From: Anisus vortex
Lineage: Eukaryota; Mollusca; Gastropoda; Planorbidae
DNA: 64,000 bases
Direction: 5' to 3'
Assembly (NCBI GenBank): GCA_949126835.1
Contig: OX421494.1
Coordinates: 19,802,196-19,866,195, forward strand
Part shown: piece after piece, positions 12,187 to 23,976 of the stretch
How positions within the stretch are numbered: the stretch's first letter is position 1
Layout of the letters: each line of letters opens with the position of its first letter
Program-made: the position numbers and the translations under genes
The notes under the pieces: model-generated
Database searches by the model: none
The model's input: only the letters and a program-made list of their open reading frames with translations
What the model was told of the DNA's origin: nothing

Positions 12187-13052
12187 CAAAGAATTTAATA
12201 AGATGGACCACTTGCTCTATTTTTAGAGCTTATATGTTGTTTTTTTCGTGCGCATCGAATAACGCTGTCTTAAATGACCTCTACGCTCCTACGTTTGCCT
12301 ACAGTTTTCCGCTGTTTACAACTCTCGATTTTAATTGTAATTTTTACATTGAGAAAATCATAGCGATTAAATAAAATGGCAGTGTATAATACAAAAGGGA
12401 ATCGGGAATTCCGAAAAGAAGCCAGTCGAGTCATCATATAGAGCGATTACAATCACGTGACAAAAAGCGCGTGCTGTTTGTTTACTTTGTCTAGTGGTGA
12501 TAAATGGCAGCCGTATTACTAAGCTTATAGCCTTAAGAAGGTTTTATTTTTAAATGCGATCATTTCAACAATATAACGTAAAACATATATAAAACACTGT
12601 CAAGCGATGTAAATTAACATTCAAAGCTCAAATTTGAACCATTAAAAATCAATGGAAAAGGTTCCATAAGTGCCGAATATTTAATTGAAGATGTCGATTG
12701 TCGAAAGTTAGCATACTATTACTTACTATCTAAAAGTTAGTAAAAGTAAAGCATAAAGCAAAATGTACAATGTTTCAAAAGAGCTATTGGAAAACCTAAA
12801 AAGCCTAAGATCTTATTCTTTCGTGGACTGACTACTAAGGACTAGTATAACAGTTAAATATCAAGATTTATGGAAACTAATTCCTTATATTTTGGGTTTA
12901 AAATACACAATGTTTATTCCCCATTAATGCCATGTTCACCAAGATGGCCGCTATCTACACAAATATGTCACTAAAAAACCTAAGCCACGCCTATTGCAAT
13001 CGCTCTATAGCAGAAATATTAAAGCAAGCGGTCCATCTTATTATAGTCTTTA
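12187..13052. mobile_element. MITE family 1 copy, split by MITE family 2
   Basis: The left terminus CAAAGAATTTAATAAGATGG and the right terminus GGTCCATCTTATTATAGTCT are the inverted ends of family 1. Internal landmarks (CTACGCTCCT, TTTCCGCTGT, ATTGAGAAAATCATAGCGAT, GGAATTCC) match the other copies in reverse orientation relative to 36093. The element is interrupted after TCATCATATA by a 565-bp family 2 element and resumes at TATAGCAGAAATA. Confidence 0.8.
12441..13005 (+). mobile_element. MITE family 2, nested copy
   Basis: The ends are GAGCGATTACAAT and ATTGCAATCGCTC, flanked on both sides by TATA (12437-12440 and 13006-13009). The uninterrupted host site reads TCATCATATAGCAG in the copy near 60950, which confirms a precise insertion. 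It contains the conserved blocks CACGTGACAAAAAGC and AAGATGGCCGC. No transposase ORF. Confidence 0.8.
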
Positions 13053-13510
13053 AACGAATGAATGGAATTGCATTTGTATATTGTAGAGTTATCTCATTTT
13101 TTTAAAACTCATGAGTTGTTTCCCCTCTGAAAAGGATGTACGTCATAGATAATTGCAATAGTTGCTGATGTTGATGGCGGGGTAAAAAGAATGTAACTTT
13201 ACATATTATAGCTAAAGGATAGAATGCAAAAACATAAATAGCAACAACCGCACAACCAGATAATAATTAGAGAAATGTTGCATGAAATGTTCTGACCGAG
13301 AGAGAGAAAGCTAGAATTGTACTCATTCATTAAGATGTTAATAAGATAACGTTTCTGCTCCTGCTCATTTTTTTTCATCTATAATAAAAAAATATTTTTA
13401 AGCATAGAATTTCTGGTCTAAATTTTTTTATAATGGCATCGCTGTTAGCTGGAAACATGGGGGCACACAATCTACGGACAGGTGACACGTACCCAGCACA
13501 CGTTGGCTCA
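13053..13510. other. gene-free stretch
   Basis: AT-rich with no supportable feature. Confidence 0.5.
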
Positions 13511-13524
13511 CACGAAACTCTTAC

Positions 13525-13760
13525 CCAGACACGGACACACACACACACCAACCCACACTCACACACACACACACACCCACACACTCTCGCGCTTGAGCAG
13601 TCTGACCGATCTTATCTGTCCCTTCGTAAGCTGGGATCTAGATTACAGGATTGTTTTGTGGTGTGTGAGTGTGTGTGTGTGTCCGTGTGTTCTGTGTGGG
13701 TTTTGTGGTGTGTGAGTGTTGTGTGTATGTGCGTTTGTGTGTGTGTGTGCTCTTTGTTGT
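13525..13760. repeat. (AC)n block followed by (GT)n block
   Basis: An AC-rich tract (about 13525-13585) is followed about 70 bases later by a GT-rich tract (about 13657-13750). The two tracts are complementary and could form a long imperfect hairpin. The open frames on both strands are by-products. Confidence 0.8.
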
Positions 13761-14029
13761 TGTTGTTAGACTGTATTGCTTGTTGGACTGCGGTAATTTA
13801 ACAACGTCATAACTTATTTTTAGCGACCGGAAGTTGAACAGTTCCAAGTATCGTCTGCCGTAAATTGTGATAATCAGTTGGATACATTTAAGTTGATATT
13901 TTCTGTTATTGTTCATTTTTTTATATGTATCATGATATGATGAATATTAGATGGTCTTCGATTAGATTAGATTAGATTTGAATAGATGAAATTGGATGCC
14001 ATGAGATTTGACTGGGTGAAATTTCATTT

Positions 14030-14640
14030 GATTTTATTGAATATAAGATGTTTGGTCAAACGACTTCTCATTTTATAACGTTTGATTTGATGGCATTTGA
14101 TTGGATGACATTTGATTAAATGGCATTTGATTAGATGACATTTGATTAGGTGGTATTTGATTAGATGGTATTTGATTAGGTGGTATTTGAGTAAATAACA
14201 TTTGATTTGATGACATTTGGTTAGACGACATTTGATTTTGTGGTATTTGATTAGATAATATTTGAGTGGATGGTTTTTGATTAGAAGATATTTGATTAGA
14301 TGGTATTTGATCAGGTGGTATTTGAGTATCTGATATTTAAGTAGATGACATTTGATTAGATGGTTTTGATTAGATGACATTTGATAAGTGCTATTTCATT
14401 AGATAATATTTGATTAGATGGTATTTGATTAGAAGATATTTGATTAGATGGTATTTGATTAGAAGATATTTGATTAGATGGTATTTGATCAGGTGGTATT
14501 TGATACGATGACATTTGATTAGTGATAATTGATTAGATGACATTTGATTAGATAATTTTTTATTAGACGGCATTTGATTAGAAGACATTTGATTATATGA
14601 TATTTGATTAGATGACATTTGATTAGATGATATTTAATAA
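14030..14640. repeat. 15-bp minisatellite, ~40 degenerate copies
   Basis: Units of the form GATGRYATTTGATTA, where purine/pyrimidine choices alternate (GGT or GAC), cover about 600 bp. A period of 15 keeps the minus strand open, giving LIKYH/SSNQM pentads, but these have no gene context. Confidence 0.88.
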
Positions 14641-14649
14641 GATTAACGT

Positions 14650-15149
14650 TTATTAGATAATTATTAATGAGCCGACTTTAGATTAGATTAGCTTTAATCA
14701 AAAGATCAATAATTAGATCGCTTCTTATTATTAAATCTGATGACTCTATCTTAAGAGGTTACATTGATTTGGATGGTCATTGATTCGACGACCTTTAGTT
14801 AGACGACATCTGTAAAGCAATTTCAATCTGACACAGAATCTATCCACGCGAGGGAGATGATTCGGAAGACCACTTACAATTTATGTGGACAGTGGTCAAG
14901 GGGAGTCGGACAATCAATTTTGTTTAGTCTGGTGGCCGTCAGCTGAGGCAGCCTTAGGGGTTGGCGCGCGATATTAATACAGCAGTTGTTGTTCTTGTTG
15001 TTTTACAATGAGGCTGTCCGTCCAATTACTTAATACATAACTGGACACTTACAGATCTCAATACGGTATTGCTTGATTGATTGGCCTGAGTAGTTCGATT
15101 CTTATCGATCACCGTGATTAGGCTGGTATTGGAAAATATGCCTGATATG
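14650..15149. other. gene-free stretch
   Basis: Degenerate continuation of GATTAGAT-type motifs up to about 14800, then unique sequence. No gene seen. Confidence 0.5.
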
Positions 15150-15460
15150 ATTTGTTTCTGGAAGGGTTCGATTAGCAAAAAAATGCGATTTGGGGTTTGA
15201 TATGCTCGCTGTTTGATGTGGGTGTATTTGATGTGATTGATATTTGTAGTGTTTGATATTATTGATTTATGATATGATTTGTCTTTGATGTAACTGATAC
15301 TTGATTGAACTTTGATATGATTGATCTTAGATATAACTGGTGTTTCATTGGATCGGTCTTCAATATGTTTGATCTTTCTTTTAATTGATCTTTCATATGA
15401 TTTTTCAAAATATACTTTGCCCTTGATAGGTCTGGTGTTTAATAAAACTGCTGTTTGGTA
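15150..15460. repeat. degenerate TTTGATATGATTGAT-like repeats
   Basis: TTTGATATGATTGAT, GATATAACTG and GATGTAACTGA motifs recur with irregular spacing. They resemble a decayed relative of the 15-bp array at 14030-14640. Confidence 0.5.
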
Positions 15461-15576
15461 TGATTGTTTATGCGCACCTGCCGTTGATACACAGCAATTA
15501 ATACTAATAAAGTAATGTGAAAGCAACAATTATATTTTGCTATTGATAATGTTAATATATCATGAATGTTCTAGCC

Positions 15577-15782
15577 CAGGGATCGGCAGCCTTTTGATAA
15601 CAGTGTGCCAAAGTATGATTTCTAATTCAATCAGCGTGCCAACGGACTAAATGTCATCCTGTTGTAGCACTAAATTTCTGGTAGAAGAGACTTGAATAGA
15701 CTTTTGAGGCCTCTTCCGCGTGCCATTGAAAATCCGTCTGCATGCCAAGTCTGGCAAGCGTGCCGTAGGTTGCCGATCCCTA
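15577..15782. mobile_element. hAT-type MITE, complete (206 bp)
   Basis: Terminal inverted repeats CAGGGATCGGCAGCC and GGTTGCCGATCCCTA pair over 15 bases with two differences. The flanks are TTCTAGCC (15569-15576) and TTCTAACC (15783-15790), an 8-bp target duplication with one later mismatch. The CAGGG-TCGGCAACC ends and the 8-bp duplication are those of hAT elements. The subterminal TGCCAAGTCTGGCA palindrome is a likely transposase-binding region. No coding sequence. Confidence 0.88.
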
Positions 15783-15790
15783 TTCTAACC

Positions 15791-16862
15791 TCTAGACTAC
15801 AAATAGCCTTTTCGACCCTTTTGACTAGCGAAGCTATTCATAATTTTATCAAAAACTAACAAAAAATCACATTGGCCAGATCATTCTCGATTGATAAATT
15901 GACCGGATTGGTCAATCGTAAATCACTCTATGTGGATTTCAAATTGTAAATACTTTACATTATACCAACAACTGTACGAATATGTTTAGGATTGTAAAGC
16001 CCATACTTACCAAGGCAGTATACTTAGAACACGAAAAAAATTGTAACACCGCATTTCTCGTTTATGAAATTTTTTTTTATTTTTTTTTTTATTGATATAC
16101 ATTTTTTGTATGTCCAATAGCTTGAAAACAACAACATTGTCTCATTGAATCATAGGCATTCTTGGTGTACATAAAAAGATTATGTCTTGTTGGAATAACG
16201 ACAAAAGTGTCCTATAATTGTTATATAAGCAATATCCGAACAGTGAACGTGTTTTCCCTTAGCTTTCTGAAGTTATCCCTATAGGCCTACTGGACTCGGC
16301 GTCTCCAGATCTCAACATTCTATTCCTGTCTTTAAAAGAGAACGCGTATAGTGTTTAACGTATAGTTAATGGAAGCTCATTGGCTCAATGTTGCCATAAA
16401 ACCTTATAAAGACAGATCTCTATAATATGCTAACAAATGTTCTGATGTATATTCTACTTCAACTAATTACTGTGGGGAATTGTAACACTTCTTTCTATTA
16501 TAATACCTCAAGTTAGCCCGACAACAATAAAACGCACCGAGTTTATAAACACATAAATACTTATATCTGACAATAAGCAAACATAGTAACAAGATAATAT
16601 TGCAACGGATTTGTTATAGTGTGAATTGTATTGTTTGTTTCATTAAAAAAAAATACATTTTCATTAAGAATTGCGTTTAAGCCTTGACATTTATTTAGAT
16701 GTATTTAACAGACTTGTTCCATTTCACAGACGAGATATCCTGATCATATACCCGGTACTTACAAGCTAGAGACTATCAAACATTAAATCTTATGTAAGAG
16801 CTCTATGTAACTGTAGAAATACTGACATGGAAATACGTATGACTGGATGCAAACTAGAGTAC
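15791..16862. other. gene-free AT-rich stretch
   Basis: Only T-runs (16067-16092) and AT-rich filler; no feature can be supported. Confidence 0.5.
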
Positions 16863-16874
16863 ATAGGATTTGTA

Positions 16875-17113
16875 GTAAATAAGTAAAAGTACCATTCGGA
16901 TGAAATTGATCATAGGACCGGTGAAGCAGTGTTCACCAAAATCTGTGACCACAGAATACAAGGGGATGTGTAGCCAGCACAATGCCTAGCCGCCTTTACT
17001 TACCCCAACTAAAGTCAGACAACCATCAGAGCTGGGTAGACTCAGGGATAGCCTCGAGTACCAGGAAAAATCCTAGGCCTTCTACAGGATTCGAACCTCG
17101 GTACGCTATCCCT
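16875..17113 (-). mobile_element. SINE family A copy with target duplication
   Basis: Reverse-orientation SINE. The tail end AAGTAAAAGTACC lies at the left, and the B box complement GGATTCGAACC at 17087-17097. The copy stops before the A box, so it is 5'-truncated. It is flanked by a perfect 12-bp direct repeat ATAGGATTTGTA (16863-16874 and 17114-17125), as expected for LINE-driven retroposition. Confidence 0.85.
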
Positions 17114-17125
17114 ATAGGATTTGTA

Positions 17126-18545
17126 TATATCAACATGACAATGTATTGTCCATTCGTTTGTTTCACGAGTGCCTGACATCAGTTGTGGAAACTTACGGCA
17201 GATGTACACGGCTAAGCTCTGTAGTAGATGTCTTGCGCCCTGTCAGTTGTCATAAGTCAGACTAATACTAGGCTGCATGTATTTTCTTTTTGCGCTGTGA
17301 TTTTTTTTTTGCATCTTTTGGTAGCTAAAATATTATTATGCAAATATTTTATAGATAAATAGAGCAGGCAAAGTCGCAATGATTTTATACTTATTAAATA
17401 TATGAAATGTGTAGCTATAACAGGTAGTGTTGTAGAAAGTAAACAATCAAAGTTGACTAACTAGTCCAATAAAATAAAAAAGCTTATGTGATGACCTAAA
17501 TGTCTTCATAAAAGTCCAATAAAAAATAAATAAATTTAAAAGACACGCAATAAAAAACCAACAAAATCACAGACCTAACATATAAAACAGCAACAAACGT
17601 CAGACAAATACAAATATCAATGTTGTAATCACTAACGTATTCATCCAATCTGATGGCAGAAAAAACACACGTGATGGGGGTCGTAGACAAAATGCGCGCG
17701 GAAAATTGTGTCATTGCGCGTGATGGAGAACTGGCCAAACTATTTCTAAACTTTTCTGTTGTTCATAAAAACTATACTATGTTGAAATTACGTTAGAAAT
17801 CTTACGCTCGTAGTCAATATTTTTAAAATGCAATATTGAAATAAATTTCTGAAAAGGATTATTCTATATTAAATGCTACAGACGCGCCTTCTGTACATAG
17901 GTTGTTTTGCGTCCTACTTTTATCGATGGTACGAGTCTTGCATTTTGAAAAACAAAACGCTTTAAAAATGGTTAAGCTCTTAGATTTCCTGACTTGTTCG
18001 GGCAACCTATTTCCGTTTAAGAATGCCACACAACTTAGTTTCAACAAGTCTTTGTGGTTTAGACTTGACATCTGACCATAAAAATCAACAATTATGAGGC
18101 GTGTGATTCTACAGAATTTGTCAATGAATATTTGTAATAAAGCAAAATATCACCAAACTTTAGCTTAAGATAGGCCTGTCGCTTTATGTAACGTCAAGTC
18201 CTTTTGTAATAAGTTTTTCTCAGTTTCTTTTGGGCCTGAAATGCTGGATTTTTTTTTCCTTATCTCCGGTTCTTTGTTGTTTTTTGACATATCAGCTGTA
18301 ACGCTGTCTTTGTCAGTGCGCATGTCAGAACACGCCCCCTCACTCGACCCATTTCTGCTCCTGGTAACAGTTTTTTTGTAGTTTTCCCGCCATAGTTTGT
18401 TTGCGTTTAGCTTATCTGCAAGGACATTTTTAATCAAAACACGCCTTCATAAGGGCATTAGTTTCGGAGCCTATCCAGTAGAGTTAGAACAACGCTGAAG
18501 AGAGATTTAGACTTTGAGAAATCCATGATTCTGACGCAATAGAGT
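17126..18545. other. gene-free stretch
   Basis: Open frames of 60-90 codons on the minus strand have no recognisable domain. Mostly AT-rich unique DNA. Confidence 0.5.
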
Positions 18546-18550
18546 AGTCT

Positions 18551-18703
18551 TTTAAATTTACAGACGTTCCTTCGAGATAGAAGATTATTACATCCACTAG
18601 GCCCAAAACTCCAGCAGGGCGGCAGGGATCGGTCAGAGCCAGGGATAGAACCAGCGACGTGTCGGTTGACAGTCCGGTGAACTAACCGCAGGACCAGCCG
18701 GCC
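18551..18703 (-). mobile_element. SINE family B copy
   Basis: Read on the minus strand it starts GGCCGGCTGGTCCTGCGGTT (A box TGGTCCTGCGG), then has a B-box-like TGGTTCTATCC about 35 bases on. The body, shared with 19127-19311 and 35643-35805, contains GGAGTTTTGGGCCTAGTGGA and AACGTCTGTAAA. This is a tRNA-headed SINE unrelated in body to family A. Confidence 0.75.
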
Positions 18704-18709
18704 CCAACT

Positions 18710-19120
18710 GCTATCTAAACACATCTTATAGTTATTTCTAATACATATACAGCACAACCTACTATTTATACAAATACAACACAAATTAGTTTTCTTTGCA
18801 AATTCATCTTACTCAATATAGCAACCAAAAAAAAATGTCAAACAACAAAAACACAACTAAAAACCACCAACAAACTAATATACAGCGACAAGATATGGAA
18901 TAAAAAAACTATCCACGAAAGATTGAGCTAATGCACGAACTAAGGTATAAAGCTAAAACTTTGACATGCATCGTATTGTAACATTCAGTACTGTCACTAA
19001 CAGATTCATTAGTTTCACCAACACATTCAATGAATACGATTTTGAGAGTTCTTTAGAAAAACTCTAAACACGGTGGTCACGTGACCATGGAAATTTGTAT
19101 TTAGTCCAGAAAGTAGACTT
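18710..19120. other. gene-free stretch
   Basis: A-rich unique DNA between two SINE-B copies; no gene seen. Confidence 0.5.
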
Positions 19121-19126
19121 ACACTT

Positions 19127-19311
19127 ATAAGTTTACAGACGTTAATTCTATACAGAAGATTGTTACGTCCACTTGGCCCAAAACTCCTGCAGGGCGGCGG
19201 GGATTGGTCGGCGGCAGGGATTGGTCGGCGGCAAGGATCGGTCGGCGGCTGGGATAGAACCGAGTCTTGTCGGTTGACAGTCCGGTGAACTAACCGCAGG
19301 ACCAGCCGGCC
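19127..19311 (-). mobile_element. SINE family B copy with internal triplication
   Basis: Same family and orientation as 18551-18703. A short GGGATTGGTCGGCGGC-type unit is repeated three times at 19199-19250, where the other copies have it once, which lengthens this copy. Confidence 0.75.
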
Positions 19312-19319
19312 TCTCAAAT

Positions 19320-21215
19320 ATCCAGGAATAAGTCTAGGAATATACGACCTCAGCGTCATCATTTTCTGTGCTTAGTTCCAGATATTAAACAATATGTTCA
19401 AAACATTGTTATGAACTTCGCTGTGTGTGTGTGTCGCAGATGTCCATGGAGTTCTTCTCTTAGAGAAGTTTCTTGGAGCCAGAAATTTGACTGAACAAAA
19501 TGGTACAACAAGCAAGACCAATTATTATTATTATTATTACTTACTCACTTCTATATCTGTGTTGTCCTAAACCTCAAAAGTATATTTATTTTGTTCTGGC
19601 AGGAAAACGTATAGTAAGTATCGTTAAAATGTTTAGGACAAGTGAACGGGAATATCGAAAGTGATCAGTGATTTATTTCTTCTTCTTCATAATATTATTG
19701 TGGAGACCCCGTTAAGACAGAGTAAAGAGTCCACAATTTCAAAGAAAGTACTGAAGGTATGCTTTATATCGGATGATTATGGGATTTCTGTGTAGCCATT
19801 GTGCAGAAGAAAATGCATTCATGTGTTCTACGTGTGGGAAAGCCGTGTTATCAAGAGTATAGTTCTTTTTTTATATGGACTTTTTTTTCTTTCTGTGTTT
19901 ATTTACTCATGAGCATAATAAAGAATTAGTTGCAAAGTTGCAAAGTTGCAAAGTTGCAAAGACGGCTGTGACTCTATGCTGAGAGACAAAATAAAACATT
20001 GAGACATACACTCTTAGTGAAAACACATCTACAGACAAATTATATAGTATGAAGAAATGAAAAAGAACGGATAACCCCACACATGAAAACGCCGCCTTTC
20101 CACGCATGAATTATACAATTTAAGTGTATTGACAAGCATCTGGTTATAATTTAAAGAAAAATTACATGACAAAAATCGCCATAATGGAAGTAATTAGAGT
20201 TATCCTCTGATCTCTGTGTAAAGTTAAGCCACCCTCTACACCCCAGCGCCCCCTACGCCCTACCACTCCAACTCCAACCGAAGGCCTTGTGAAATACAGT
20301 CGATCGATGAGGCCGCTTATGCCCAAGGAGGCAACGGCTGCAACTAAACACACCGATAAAAAGCTCCAATAGTTTATTGTGCAACTGGCTGTTCCGGAGT
20401 CTGTTAGTGATATTCCAGATACTGTTGGTGATTCCAGATACTGTTGGTGGACTCCAATACTATCGGCGATTCCGACAGCTGTGGTTGTGGCTTAGGTGAC
20501 GCCCCCCCCCCCACCCGCCTCATCTAAAAGGGAATTGATTTAATTTGGAACAATAAAGGAGCACGTTGACGCCTATTTTTTCCCTCTCTCGATTTCTTTC
20601 TTCATTTTTTGTTTGTTTTAGTGTTTTATAACCCAGTGGGGGCACAATACGTCCTATCGACGAGGAAAAAAAAAGAAAGTGAAAACCACGAAAACACGTG
20701 GAAACCACGTTCCCCCCCCCCTTCGATACGACGTGGTGTGTCCGCTGAGTAATTAATGGTTTGGGCCAATAGATCTTTGATGTAAAACAAAAAGAAATGA
20801 AGGAAAGCAGAAGATTAAAGTCATTTACTTGGGTCTGTGTGTGTGTGTGTGCGCGCGGCATTGTTTGTACAAGTCGTTTTTTTTACTTCCTTTATTCCCC
20901 AACTTAGTATTATTCATGACCGTAACGTTTCTGAGAACATTGCACAAGAAGATCACGTGATGAGAGACTAAGGAATACAAAAAAAAAGAAACTTTTCCTA
21001 CTCTCGATAAAATAATTTTACTTTAAAATAATTGTAGAGTTTAGGGAAAGTTGGGAAGTGTTGGGGAGGACAGGGCAGCTTGAGACTTAAGACCGCGCCG
21101 TATCAATTTCTCTGGGAGATATAATAATATATCAATGGTCGTTCGATGATAATTTTTTAGATGGAGAGAGGTATCAAGTGATTCTGTGACAAAGCCAAGA
21201 ATTGATAGAATTGCC
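19320..21215. other. gene-free stretch
   Basis: Holds an ATT microsatellite (~19522-19540), TTGCAAAG repeats (19928-19960), degenerate CTGTTGGTGATTCCAGATA repeats (~20400-20475), C runs at 20502-20513 and 20713-20721, and a GT run at 20835. No gene is supported. Confidence 0.5.
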
Positions 21216-21218
21216 TGA

Positions 21219-21432
21219 CTTTGACTTGATCACAATTTTAACCGGACGATAGTCTTATTGACCTCTGGCCTGACCACGATCTTAACCGCACGGAAGTCTT
21301 ATTGACATCTGGTCTGACCACGATCTTAACCGGACGGAAGTCTTATTGACCTCTGGCCTGACCACGATCTTAACCGGACGGAAGTCTTATGACCTCTGAC
21401 CTCACCAAGATTTTTAACCGGACGAAGTCTAT
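21219..21432. repeat. 44-bp minisatellite, ~5 copies
   Basis: The unit TTGACCTCTGGCCTGACCAC followed by GATCTTAACCGGACGGAAGT plus CTTA repeats; the outer copies are diverged. Confidence 0.85.
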
Positions 21433-21608
21433 CATACTATGATTAGTCTACCATTTTTATGGGAGTATTAAAAGTACAATCATTCTTTGTTTATTACACT
21501 ATAAGAATAATGGCGTTTTAAATTAATAAAAGAAACGCACAAAAAAAAAAAACGAAAAAAAACACGAATATTGATAATTTCTTGAATAACACTGTTACTA
21601 TAAGATTA

Positions 21609-21870
21609 GGGGCTACAGTGGCCGAGCGGCAGAGCTTTCGGCTGGCGTACCGAAGGTTCTGGGTTCAAATCCTGGTAAAGGCTAGGATTTCTTCTCGGGT
21701 CTGGAGGATGGCATACCGAAGGTCCTCGGTTCGAATCTACTGTTACTGAGTCTACTCATCTCTGATGGGTACGTGACCTTAGTTGGCGTAAAGTAAAGAC
21801 GGGTGGGCATTGTGCTGGCCACACAATCCCCATGATCAAATTGATCCGACCGGATACATTACTTTACTCA
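21609..21870 (+). mobile_element. SINE family A, tRNA-headed, with duplicated B-box segment
   Basis: The A box TGGCCGAGCGG (21619-21629) and B box GGTTCAAATCC (21662-21672) give a tRNA-Leu/Ser-like head. The body matches the copy at 62516 (CATCTCTGATGGGTACGTGA, GGGCATTGTGCTGGCCACAC). Unlike other copies, the ACCGAAGGTYCT-GGTTCRAATC piece occurs twice (near 21650-21672 and 21716-21738), so it has two B boxes. The tail ends at ACTTTAC. Confidence 0.8.
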
Positions 21871-21874
21871 CTCT

Positions 21875-22950
21875 AAGATATTTTTTATACAATGAAAACT
21901 ATATAAACAAAATTTCTCTTTGTTTTTCTTCTCAGGAATTGACTAAAGTTGTATTATACTAGAGAAGAGTCAAAACAACTATCAAACGATGGCCAGATAC
22001 CGTCAGCGGATAGATGTATCCAGGTAGATGATAGAATAGAATTTATATTTCAATTCAACGTGCGGCATTCATTTTTTTCTCTCTCTCTAATCCAGTTTCC
22101 ACATCCTCGAACACACTAGCATTCAAGCTCACACATTCCCTCACACACACACAGACCATCTAAGAGCACATACTCGTACACACTCACGTTTTAACACACA
22201 CACACACTCACTTCACGCGCTCACACACATACACGCCAAGAACAAACAAATGGAGCATGACGTCATAATTTTAAGACCAGTAGAGTCAATTACACAAATT
22301 CTTGGCTAATTTGTGTTGGGGGGAAAAAGAAGTTTAGCGCCTATGTAGTTAACTGCGTCAGGTAATATTTGATAATTACTACTGTTAAAAACCTCGTTAA
22401 AAAAAATTAACAACAACATATTTATTCAATTCCTGAAACACATTTCTTTTTTTTTTTACAAAACAAAAATTAAATTTAAATTCCTAAATATTTTCCTAAC
22501 TAGCCTACACGTAACAGTGAAATTGAAAAGAACATTCTTTAATGGAGACGTAATTATAATTTGCTTTTTTATCTTTATTTTTTTTAATGAAGGTTTGGAG
22601 CTACTGCTGGAATCCAGTTCATTCACACAAGTCAACCTATGAATTAAACTAAATCATTAGCTTAATTCAACTGTCTCAATTCCTTATTGAGGCCAACTGT
22701 TTTTTTTTATTGAGAGAGCTTTTATTCCAATCGAAAATTTTTACGGGATTCGATACGTCATTTGGATTTCTAAAAGGAATCTAGCATTCAACCAATCGGA
22801 GCTCTAGACAAAGTGTGTGCTTGGTTCAATTTTCTTGGGAATGTAAATCTTGTTTAACTAATTGTTCAATTTTGAGGCCGTACCATGTGACTTCTTCAAC
22901 AACACAATAAAACAACTTCAACAAGTTTCTGAAAGTCATCAGGAAAATGA
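21875..22950. other. gene-free stretch with CA-rich tract
   Basis: CA/CTCA-rich DNA at about 22085-22235, otherwise AT-rich. No gene seen before the GC-richer candidate exon region. Confidence 0.5.
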
Positions 22951-23162
22951 CATCTTCAAACCGGACTTGCAGCCGTCCATAGGCAGTGCTATTGACGCCC
23001 CGAGTCCAGGGTTATGAGCGACCTTGGTCAGAGAAATTAATCGGGCCCCCTACCCCCGTCACCGGCGTTTTCACCCGTTTCTACGAGCGAGGGTCCCTCT
23101 AGGGGGGCTCAACGTCAGCAGTCACCATTGTGCTACTAGTATCCGGCCCTGAGCAGAGCAGA

Positions 23163-23227
23163 ATGGCACTCCGTGGATACAATAGGATATCCCTCTCGGA
23201 GATTGAGGAGTTTGACAACTTCACTAT
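23163..23227 (+). CDS. candidate first coding exon of a host gene (partial)
   Basis: This is the only place in the window that looks like host coding sequence. A locally GC-rich block (about 22975-23225) ends with an ATG in good initiation context (AGA before, G after). It reads 21 codons, M-A-L-R-G-Y-N-R-I-S, then L-S-E-I-E-E-F-D-N-F-T, and meets GTAAGT at 23228, a strong splice donor. An in-frame TAG lies about 60 bases upstream, so this ATG is the first in frame. The peptide is polar and mildly acidic, with no signal peptide or recognised family. If not spliced, the frame stops at once (ATG-TAA), leaving a 22-residue peptide. I found no matching second exon in the window, so the call depends on composition, start context and donor alone. 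Confidence 0.3.
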
Positions 23228-23229
23228 GT

Positions 23230-23975
23230 AAGTTTATTGAACCTTTTTTTGTGTGGATGTGAGTAAGTATGTGTGTGGATTAGGTGTGGGTGTGTGTGGA
23301 TGTGTGGTTAGGGCTGGTTTCCGGTTTTTAGTTTGTCTTGATTGAGATTTCGTTGTTCTCTTTTTTCTTTTTGTTTTGCTTTTGCGCGACAAGTGGACGC
23401 TTAGTTCTTCTGTCCTTTTACAATTGACTTGGACATCATGTGGACAGTTCACCGGACCCAGAAGGATATAGAAGACCTGGACATATTTATTGTCTAAGTC
23501 TTACAACTCTTTCTCCATTGACGAGTTGTAAATATTTAACATGTCGAATTTGTTTTCGCATTACATAGTGTGTTTTTTTTCGTTTATATGTGTGGTCTTA
23601 CAAATAACTGCAATGAGATTAGTTCCACTTTGTGTTCATTGTTAAGAGACAAAATTATTAACACAATATTCTATCAAGTTATCGAGACAAAAGACATCGT
23701 TCAATATTTCTATAAGCTGGAAAGTGTTAGAGAAGATAGCAAGAGACTGGAAGAGCTGGAAAGAAACTGTTAATGACCTATGTTCCACTAGGAGTTGATA
23801 ATAGCGAAGAAGAAGAATATTTCTATCGCAGATAGTTCTTTGATTAGTCTGTTTCTACACAAATAGAATAAATCTATTATAATTATATTTACTGCTGTTA
23901 TAGAAAAAAATGTGTAGGAACAGTTTATAGAAGCTCCATGGTCCAGAGACTAGGTCGTTGGATTAATATACTTGA
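23230..23975. other. gene-free stretch (possible intron start)
   Basis: Contains GTGTGGAT-type repeats (23250-23310) and AT-rich DNA. A 67-codon frame at 23570-23773 shows no domain. Confidence 0.4.
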
Positions 23976-23976
23976 G

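Noticed and set aside
14024..14618. Minus-strand IKYHL/SNQM repeat ORFs
   Set aside because: Product of the 15-bp minisatellite; the units are too degenerate at the DNA level to show codon conservation.
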